Below, one piece after another: positions 1 through 4,168 of a stretch of DNA of 6,195 nt. Position numbers and translations under genes: made by a program. The DNA is from a bacterium (GTDB lineage: Bacteria > Hydrogenedentota > Hydrogenedentia > Hydrogenedentiales > SLHB01): positions 1-6,195 of the forward strand of contig JAAEQP010000222.1 in assembly GCA_024231375.1 (NCBI GenBank). The letters are read 5' to 3'. Each line of letters begins with the position of its first letter. The first letter of the stretch is position 1. Below the pieces are notes generated by a model. It searched no databases. It was not told where the DNA came from and worked only from the letters and a program-made list of their open reading frames with translations.

Positions 1-142
1 GAAGGAGCGCCCTCCTTTCAAGCCGAAAGCTCGAGTCCATCAAGAAGCTGTAGAGGCACTACTTGCGGTTCTGGAGATGACTGCACAGCTACCAGAATCT
101 CGAGAGGCTCTCGGAACCGTGGAGCGGCGAGTGTTCAGATGC
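1..142 (+). other. Unrecognised in-frame segment upstream of the glgX homology
   Basis: The glgX reading frame stays open to the left edge (from position 2), but the roughly 47 residues encoded here do not resemble any part of a GlgX protein. A GlgX should show its 'NYWGYN...PRY' region and an 'EF..MVKALH' helix at this point. The other two forward frames also show no GlgX-like residues, so a simple frameshift does not explain the loss. A short perfect hairpin, AAGGAG-CGCC-CTCCTT, lies at 2-17. I recognise no gene here. The segment could be the end of another gene fused by rearrangement, the edge of an insertion, or a chimeric join in the assembly. Confidence 0.5.
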
Positions 143-1447
143 GCGCTCCACAAGGCGGGACTCGAGGTCATCCTGGATGTAGTCTTCAATCATACCGCCG
201 AGGACCGGGGCCACAAACCCGCCCTGGGGTTCCGCGGCATCGACCATGGCGCGTACTACCTGCTCGACGAAGCAGGCGATCCCATCGACCAGACTGGATG
301 CGGCAACACGGTGAACTGCAACCATCCGGTCATGCGGGATCTTGTTGTGCAGAGTCTGCGCCATTGGGTGACGGAATACGGAATCGACGGCTTCCGATTC
401 GACCTGGCCGCGATCCTGCATCGGAATCGGTGGGGCAGTCTCCTGGAATACTCGCCCTTGGTGGAGCGCATCGACGAAGACCCCGTGCTTCGCGACACAA
501 AACTGATCGCCGAACCATGGGACCTCGCGGGGGGCCATCTCGTTGGTACCTTCGGCGGGGCACGATGGTGCGAGTGGAACGGCCGGTACCGCGACGACGT
601 GCGCCGGTTCTGGCGTAGTGATGACGGGACGAAGGACGAATTCGCCCTTCGAATCACGGGGAGCCCGGACCTCTATCAGGAACGCGGACGGACCCCACAC
701 AACAGCATCAACTTTGTCACGGCCCACGACGGATTCACGCTACGCGACCTCGTCAGCTACGAGTCCAAACACAATGAAGCCAACGGCGAAGACAACCGGG
801 ACGGCGAGAATCACAACTTCAGCCTGAACTGCGGGGTCGAAGGGCCGACAGACGACCCGGCCATCAACACGATCCGTCTGCGCATGCAGAAGAACCACCT
901 CGCAACGCTGCTGGTGTCGCTTGGGGTACCCATGCTACTCGGGGGCGACGAGTTTGGCCGTACGCAGCGGGGCAACAACAACGCCTACTGTCAGGACAAC
1001 GCCATCTCATGGTTCGACTGGTCTCTCTTGGAGAAGAACTGGGGACTCTTCCGTTTCTGCCGGGGAATGCTGGCCTTCCGTATGGAGAACGGAGTGTTTT
1101 CAAGGGATGAGTACTTCACAGGCAGACCGAACAATGACGCGGACAGCGAAGACCTCCTATGGTTCAACGCTGCCGGAGCCGCGCAAGACTGGCAGCCCGG
1201 CGACCGGACCTTGGCCTGCCGCATCCATCCCTCGGAGAACGACGGGGTTGCGCTGTATCTCATGTTCAACCCGTCCGAGAAGAGTGCGACCTTCCGGCTC
1301 CCCAAAGGACATTGGCGCGTGCGGGTGGATACGTCCCGAACTTCGCCCGACGACATAATCGCCGCAGGCGAGGCGCGGCGCGTGCCGCACAGACGGAAGT
1401 ACTTGGTAGAAGACCGGTCGCTGGCGATCCTGGCGGATTGGGGCTAG
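77..1447 (+). CDS. glgX: GlgX/TreX-type glycogen debranching enzyme (GH13), N-terminally truncated
   Basis: Family role: cytoplasmic hydrolysis of alpha-1,6 branches in glycogen or limit dextrin. Recognisable homology starts near residue 23 (ALHKAGLEVILDVVFNHT), at about position 143. The four GH13 motifs are intact: DVVFNHT (34-40), GFRFDLA with the nucleophile Asp109 (codon 401-403), LIAEPWD with the acid Glu146, and FVTAHDG with His217/Asp218. The KHNEANGEDNRDG and GGDEFGRTQ-GNNNAYCQD blocks are typical of GlgX and TreX. A C-terminal beta domain (about 350-456) ends the protein. Full-length members have about 650-720 residues. This one lacks about 225 N-terminal residues, covering CBM48 and the first barrel strands. 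The ATG at 77 has no convincing Shine-Dalgarno, and the frame is open to the left edge, so it may not be the true start. As it stands the product is probably inactive, being a pseudogene, a rearranged gene or an assembly chimera. It converges on the PspC gene, and its TAG lies in a palindrome. Confidence 0.85.
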   Translation: MTAQLPESREALGTVERRVFRCALHKAGLEVILDVVFNHTAEDRGHKPALGFRGIDHGAYYLLDEAGDPIDQTGCGNTVNCNHPVMRDLVVQSLRHWVTEYGIDGFRFDLAAILHRNRWGSLLEYSPLVERIDEDPVLRDTKLIAEPWDLAGGHLVGTFGGARWCEWNGRYRDDVRRFWRSDDGTKDEFALRITGSPDLYQERGRTPHNSINFVTAHDGFTLRDLVSYESKHNEANGEDNRDGENHNFSLNCGVEGPTDDPAINTIRLRMQKNHLATLLVSLGVPMLLGGDEFGRTQRGNNNAYCQDNAISWFDWSLLEKNWGLFRFCRGMLAFRMENGVFSRDEYFTGRPNNDADSEDLLWFNAAGAAQDWQPGDRTLACRIHPSENDGVALYLMFNPSEKSATFRLPKGHWRVRVDTSRTSPDDIIAAGEARRVPHRRKYLVEDRSLAILADWG

Positions 1448-1607
1448 AGCGCTTCGGGCAATTGTGTAGCCACAGTTGCGTCAGTTAGGACGAGGCTGGC
1501 AAGGAACGAGAATGCAGGCGTGGCGGGGTCACGGCGAGGTCTCGTGACGCGGTCAGCCGACGCCGCAACTAGCAGATGCGGCTACAGAATTGGTTGAAGT
1601 GCTCTAG
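1444..1607. repeat. 164-bp imperfect palindrome between convergent genes (MITE/REP-like or bidirectional terminator)
   Basis: The outer arms at 1444-1474 and 1577-1607 are inverted repeats that match at 25 of 31 positions by my count, beginning CTAGAGC and ending GCTCTAG. Inside them, AGTTGCG (1474-1480) pairs with CGCAACT (1564-1570), GGCGTGGC (1517-1524) pairs with GCCGACGCC (1556-1564) with one bulge, and GTCACG (1528-1533) pairs with CGTGAC (1543-1548) at the centre. The whole interval can therefore fold on itself. The CTAG at each end provides the TAG stop of the flanking gene, glgX on plus and the PspC gene on minus. No transposase is present. It could be a miniature inverted-repeat element, an extragenic palindrome family, or a shared terminator. 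There is no clear T-tract on either side, which argues against a standard intrinsic terminator. Confidence 0.6.
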
Positions 1608-2458
1608 AACAGGCTCTGGATCGCCTCGATTCCCCCACCGCCCGACACCTGATCGACCACGAGCAGAATGATGCCTACCATCAGGCTCGCGATGCCGAAA
1701 CACACGCCCATGGCATAGAGCGCCAAGCCTGCCTGCGTCACCTTCTTCAGGGTCTTCTGCCACGCAACGCGCGTCGGCAGGGCACGGATGATGGCCAGCG
1801 GACCGAGTATCGCGATACACCACGCGAAAGCGGCGCGGTTCTTCTCGATGAGCCATGCCCAGCGCGGATCGACCACGAGTTCCTGGCCCATGAAATGCCG
1901 GTACATGTGGGTGATGAACAACAGGATCACCAGGCTGCCCGCGAATAGGGCCACGGCCGTACCGATGAACCCGAAGAACGACTGGACCATCTTCCCCCAG
2001 GCGACTCGCGGCAAGGCTTCGGCGGGAGACCGGAAGTAGGCGACCAGGAACGCTGTGATGTAGCCCAGCAACAAGATCGGCACGAGCGGGAAGATCACCG
2101 CAAGCAGCACGGCGATGAGCCGTACCACGCCCGGTTCGACGCCCAGCGCCCGTCCAAGGCCGCCGCAAACGCCGAGCCACACCCGGTCGGGCCATGCGAG
2201 GAACACCGGGGCCGCGGATGCCCGGCCGGCCAGCAATCGTGCGGCCTGACTCACGGGGTTCCCGCAGTTCTCAAGAACTACTTCGAGACTGCCGTCGTCC
2301 ACGTCCCCATCGCCGAACTGCCGCAGTTCGCGGGCGATTCGGTTCTTCAACTGGGCGATGGCGCGTTTCCGTTCTTCCTCGGAGACGTCGCCGAGGTAGA
2401 CCGTCACGTCTTTCAGGTATTTCCCGATCCGTGCTTCTTGACTGCGCGTAAGCTTCAT
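1604..2458 (-). CDS. HAAS-like/PspC-domain inner-membrane protein
   Basis: A 284-residue membrane protein. Residues 1-75 form a charged, helical, soluble region ending in a 'GNPVSQAARLL' motif, like the HAAS/DUF1700 domains found in front of many bacterial membrane proteins. Residues 90-142 match a PspC domain: a VWLGVCGGLGRALGVEP turn, then VVRLIAVLLAVIFPLVPILLLGYI as a hydrophobic segment with a central Pro. Further likely membrane segments lie at about 161-183, 209-226 and 243-267. PspC proteins in the phage-shock system sense envelope stress, but no pspA, pspB or pspF is visible here, so that role is only inferred from the domain. The ATG start is supported by AGGAG (2464-2468) five bases upstream. 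HAAS proteins are often encoded beside a PadR regulator, and none is visible here. The gene follows leuA in the same direction but has its own promoter. Its TAG stop lies in the right end of the 1444-1607 palindrome. Confidence 0.8.
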   Translation of the reverse strand: MKLTRSQEARIGKYLKDVTVYLGDVSEEERKRAIAQLKNRIARELRQFGDGDVDDGSLEVVLENCGNPVSQAARLLAGRASAAPVFLAWPDRVWLGVCGGLGRALGVEPGVVRLIAVLLAVIFPLVPILLLGYITAFLVAYFRSPAEALPRVAWGKMVQSFFGFIGTAVALFAGSLVILLFITHMYRHFMGQELVVDPRWAWLIEKNRAAFAWCIAILGPLAIIRALPTRVAWQKTLKKVTQAGLALYAMGVCFGIASLMVGIILLVVDQVSGGGGIEAIQSLF

Positions 2459-2480
2459 GATGACTCCTGGGAATGAGTGG

Positions 2481-2509
2481 ATTATACCGTTCCGGGTTGA
2501 GTCATTCCA
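2481..2509 (-). promoter_or_regulatory. Promoter of the PspC gene, overlapped by an inverted repeat
   Basis: On the minus strand a perfect TATAAT -10 lies at 2481-2486. A weak -35, TGGAAT (3 of 6 consensus bases), sits 17 bases upstream at 2504-2509. Initiation about seven bases downstream would leave a leader of about 16 bases before the ATG at 2458, enough to hold the AGGAG ribosome-binding site. An inverted repeat, CCTGGGAATGA at 2466-2476 against TCATTCCAGG at 2502-2511 (one-base bulge), flanks the -10 symmetrically and could be an operator. The poor -35 together with this repeat would fit an activator- or repressor-controlled promoter, but that is inference. Confidence 0.5.
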
Positions 2510-2519
2510 GGGGTGAATC

Positions 2520-2551
2520 GGGCCCCGCCGGAACCCATCCCGGCGGAGCCC
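2520..2551 (-). terminator. GC-rich hairpin after leuA, probable terminator
   Basis: A 12-bp stem (2520-2531 against 2540-2551, a single mismatch at 2524/2547) with an eight-base loop begins eight bases after the leuA stop codon. The stem is almost entirely G-C. Only a short GATT follows on the minus strand rather than a U-tract, so termination may be weak or factor-assisted. The PspC promoter lies directly downstream, which supports separate transcription units. Confidence 0.55.
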
Positions 2552-2559
2552 ACAACAAT

Positions 2560-3777
2560 CTACAGCATGGACACGTCGGCGAATGCAGCGCCGCTATGCG
2601 CGGGCGTCATGCCCACGGCATCTCCAGGGCGCCGGGGCACGCACGCGTCATTCAGTATCGACTCGAAGGTCGAATCCGTTACGGAACCCTCGGCTTCCTG
2701 CGCCACCTCAACAAACGCCCGGTAGATGGCGTCCAGCGCGTCCCCGCTGACGGGCCGTCCCATACGCGAAGCCTTCCAAGCCACGGCGCTTCTACCGGAC
2801 TGCGCCGTCAATACGAACCGGTGGTCGGGCACCCCGACAACGGCCGGCGAGATGAACTCGTAGGTGCGCGCGTCCTTCATCAGACCGTCCTGGTGGATAC
2901 CTGAACTGTGGGCGAAGGCGTTCGCTCCGACAACCGGATGGTTGGGCTGAACGGGCACGCCGGTCCTCTCGGCCACCATCCGGCTCAGCGCCGGCATCTG
3001 TGTCATATCGACACCGGTCTGGGCGATCTCCTTCGCCTCCAAGGCGGCCACAACCGTCTCAACCGCACAGTTACCGGCACGTTCGCCAATACCGTTCACG
3101 GTCACCTCGATCTGCCGCGCGCCCGCGGAGACGGCGGCAACCGTGTTGGCCACGGCCATCCCGATGTCGTCGTGGCAGTGGGCCGATACGACGGTGTCGT
3201 CACCCACGAACCGGACAATGTCCGAGACCATGGTGCCGTACTCACCCGGCGTGACGCATCCGACTGTGTCGGGCACGTTGATCCGGGAAGCCCCGGCCTG
3301 CACGGCCGTCTCCACGCATTGGCGCAGAAACGGCCGGTCGGCGCGGGTAGCGTCTTCCGCACAGAACTGGACCTCCATGCCGTGGCCGCACGCCTGCATG
3401 ACAGACCGTTCTACGGCACGGATGGCGTCCCCGCGCGTCATACGCAGCTTCAGGTCCAGATGGATGTCGGATGCGCCCATGAACACATGAATCATGGGGC
3501 GCTTGGCGTGCTGCAGCGCCTGGGCGGCGGCATCGATGTCTTCAGGCCGGCACCGCGCCAGCGCCGACACGCGGCACTCGCGCGTCTGCTGGGCGACGCG
3601 GGCAACGGCCTCTTGTTCCTCTGGGGATGAAGCAGGGAAACCCGCCTCGATGGTGGATACGCCGAACTTCTCCAGTTCAGACGCGATGGCGGCCTTAACC
3701 TCCGGTTTCAGATGCACACCGGGGGTCTGTGCGCCGTCGCGCAGGGTGGTATCGTAGATCTCTACTCGCTTGGACAT
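2560..3777 (-). CDS. leuA: 2-isopropylmalate synthase, short form without the C-terminal regulatory domain
   Basis: Catalyses acetyl-CoA + 2-oxoisovalerate to 2-isopropylmalate, the first committed step of leucine synthesis, in the cytoplasm. From the ATG at 3777 it is 405 residues. Motifs with this numbering: DTTLRDG (9-15, metal ligand Asp14), EAGFPASSPEE, HCHDD (metal ligands His200 and His202) and GIGERAGN (Asn236), then HPVVGANAFAHSSGIHQDG, which marks LeuA. These ligands fall within two residues of those of E. coli LeuA. Typical LeuA has about 510-570 residues and ends in an allosteric leucine-binding domain. Here the chain stops after the linker subdomains, and the next gene starts too close for a lost domain to be hidden downstream. 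It is therefore probably insensitive to leucine feedback. The start is fixed by AAAGGAG six bases upstream; an ATG at 3801 would put that site inside the gene. Homocitrate or citramalate synthase is less likely given the strong LeuA signature. It is controlled by the leader at 3948-4099. Confidence 0.88.
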   Translation of the reverse strand: MSKRVEIYDTTLRDGAQTPGVHLKPEVKAAIASELEKFGVSTIEAGFPASSPEEQEAVARVAQQTRECRVSALARCRPEDIDAAAQALQHAKRPMIHVFMGASDIHLDLKLRMTRGDAIRAVERSVMQACGHGMEVQFCAEDATRADRPFLRQCVETAVQAGASRINVPDTVGCVTPGEYGTMVSDIVRFVGDDTVVSAHCHDDIGMAVANTVAAVSAGARQIEVTVNGIGERAGNCAVETVVAALEAKEIAQTGVDMTQMPALSRMVAERTGVPVQPNHPVVGANAFAHSSGIHQDGLMKDARTYEFISPAVVGVPDHRFVLTAQSGRSAVAWKASRMGRPVSGDALDAIYRAFVEVAQEAEGSVTDSTFESILNDACVPRRPGDAVGMTPAHSGAAFADVSML

Positions 3778-3877
3778 AACAATCTCCTTTACGCAAAGCA
3801 TGACGAAACAATGGGTTCACACCGGTTACGCAAAGCGCCAAGCGCGCGGATTCGAGCATGTCTAGCCCCAAATCCAT
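3695..3877 (-). CDS. Possible 60-residue upstream ORF overlapping the leuA start
   Basis: An ATG at 3877 lies nine bases after a consensus AGGAGG (3887-3892). That is the strongest Shine-Dalgarno between the attenuator and leuA. The ORF runs 60 codons in a different frame from leuA and ends 83 bases inside it, so ribosomes using it would cross the leuA binding site and start. The first 15 residues are leucine-rich (MDLGLDMLESARLAL). The part that overlaps leuA reads as low-complexity, Arg-rich sequence, as expected of an out-of-frame shadow. I recognise no family. It may be a second leader that modulates leuA translation, a coupling ORF, or chance. Confidence 0.3.
   Translation of the reverse strand: MDLGLDMLESARLALCVTGVNPLFRHALRKGDCYVQASRDLRYHPARRRTDPRCASETGG
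3784..3790 (-). promoter_or_regulatory. leuA ribosome-binding site
   Basis: AAAGGAG on the minus strand ends six bases before the ATG at 3777. It decides the start in favour of 3777 (MSKRVEIYDTTLRDG) over the in-frame ATG at 3801, whose extra eight codons would contain this site. Upstream of 3801 the frame is closed by a TGA. Confidence 0.85.
3789..3836 (-). repeat. Pair of 11-base direct repeats just upstream of leuA
   Basis: GCTTTGCGTAA occurs on the minus strand at 3826-3836 and again at 3789-3799, 37 bases apart. The second copy runs into the leuA Shine-Dalgarno. It may be a local duplication or a paired protein or RNA contact site. No function can be assigned. Confidence 0.45.
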
Positions 3878-3904
3878 AAGACACCACCTCCTCTCGCGGT
3901 CTTC

Positions 3905-3924
3905 GGTCCAGCCTTGGCCGGACC
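3905..3924 (-). other. Hairpin in the leuA leader, downstream of the attenuator
   Basis: GGTCCGGCC at 3916-3924 can pair with GGCTGGACC at 3905-3913 (one G-U pair). The two arms are separated by only two bases, so about eight pairs would form. No U-tract follows. It lies between the terminator and the AGGAGG at 3887-3892, so it could stabilise the 5' end of read-through mRNA or separate the attenuator from the coding region. Its role is unknown. Confidence 0.4.
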
Positions 3925-3947
3925 TGGGCGCCGGAGCCCTGTTGGAC

Positions 3948-3987
3948 AAAAAAGAACGAGGCCACGGGCGGTAGCCCGTGGCCTCGT
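3948..3987 (-). terminator. leuA attenuator terminator
   Basis: A perfect 14-bp stem, ACGAGGCCACGGGC (3974-3987) against GCCCGTGGCCTCGT (3956-3969), with a TACC loop, is followed on the minus strand by TCTTTTTT (3948-3955). This is a textbook intrinsic terminator placed about 170 bases before leuA. No other terminator is visible between the C25 peptidase gene (stop at 4169) and this point, so it may also stop transcripts coming from that gene. Confidence 0.9.
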
Positions 3988-4077
3988 CAACAACCCCTCT
4001 CGGGGAAAGTATCTAGGAAATTCGAGGCATACCGGGCCCGCTATCCTCCAGTAGGAGGAGTGGGAGAAGCGGGCTCG
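3956..4077 (-). promoter_or_regulatory. Leucine transcription attenuator: pause hairpin, antiterminator, terminator
   Basis: Three competing structures can be drawn on the minus-strand RNA. Pause hairpin 1:2: GCCCGC (4069-4074) pairs with GCGGGC (4036-4041), with an inner TCCTCC-TACT-GGAGGA stem (4044-4059) made of the Leu codons. Antiterminator 2:3: GCCCG-GTAT-GCCTCG (4023-4037) pairs with CGAGGC-CA-CGGGC (3974-3986) as five plus six base pairs around an internal loop. Terminator 3:4: 3956-3987. Segment 2 ends eight bases before the leader-peptide stop. A ribosome finishing the peptide would therefore cover it and permit termination, while one stalled on the Leu codons would disrupt 1:2 and favour 2:3. 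A small CCCC-GAGA-GGGG hairpin (3994-4005) sits between stop and terminator. The geometry matches known leu, his and trp attenuators. The mechanism is inferred, not measured. Confidence 0.78.
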
Positions 4078-4099
4078 TCATATGCATCGAATTAAACAT
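4013..4099 (-). CDS. leuL: Leucine-rich leader peptide of the leuA attenuator
   Basis: A 28-codon ORF if it starts at the ATG at 4099; in-frame ATGs at 4087 and 4081 give 24 and 22 codons. Within it, codons 4049-4072 read PLLPLLLL, with six Leu codons (CTT, CTC, CTC, CTC, CTA, CTG), four of them consecutive. The ORF ends in TAG at 4013-4015, 25 bases before the terminator stem. The peptide itself probably has no function; its translation measures charged leucyl-tRNA. The ribosome-binding site is weak: AAGAAG stands just before the 4099 ATG and nothing clear precedes the other two. The Leu codons lie inside the first hairpin of the leader, and the last codons overlap the antiterminator segment, as expected of a ribosome-controlled attenuator. 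Too short to prove by homology; the support is its codon content together with the RNA geometry. Confidence 0.75.
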   Translation of the reverse strand: MFNSMHMTSPLLPLLLLEDSGPGMPRIS

Positions 4100-4120
4100 G
4101 GTCTTCTTAACCTTACGACA

Positions 4121-4150
4121 AGAGTACCATGAAACCCGTCAACGATTCAA
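4121..4150 (-). promoter_or_regulatory. Tentative promoter of the leuL-leuA transcript
   Basis: TTGAAT (4145-4150) is followed after 18 bases by TACTCT (4121-4126), preceded by an extended -10 TG. Initiation would give about 15 bases before the ATG at 4099. The match is poor. Alternatives are TTGACG (4137-4142) as the -35, or TTTAAT (4091-4096) as a -10 that would place the start of transcription close to the ATGs at 4087 and 4081. A promoter is needed in this region, but I cannot say which element is used. Confidence 0.25.
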
Positions 4151-4168
4151 CTTTTCGTGTTCCGCCGC

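Noticed and set aside
89..727. Long open frame on the minus strand inside glgX
   Set aside because: It lies antisense to conserved GH13 motifs, and its translation resembles no family; long antisense frames are common in GC-rich coding sequence.
2560..3777. Homocitrate synthase (NifV-like) or citramalate synthase instead of LeuA
   Set aside because: The GIGERAGN and NAFAHSSGIHQDG motifs and the metal-ligand spacing fit LeuA best, and the leader responds to leucine codons. Related activities remain possible but are less likely.
3775..3801. leuA start at the ATG at 3801
   Set aside because: The strong AAAGGAG lies between the two ATGs, six bases before the one at 3777. The added eight residues precede the usual LeuA N-terminus, and nothing resembling a binding site precedes 3801.
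3948..4012. T-box riboswitch upstream of leuA (a GGGCTACCGCCCG stretch recalls the T-box sequence)
   Set aside because: The invariant T-box core UGGUACCGCG is absent, there is no Stem I with a specifier loop, and the stretch is fully explained as the loop and stem of the terminator. The Leu-codon leader peptide explains the specificity instead.
4113..4130. Tiny ORF MVLLS upstream of leuL as a first leader peptide
   Set aside because: Five codons with only two Leu, no Shine-Dalgarno, and no structure tied to it; probably chance.
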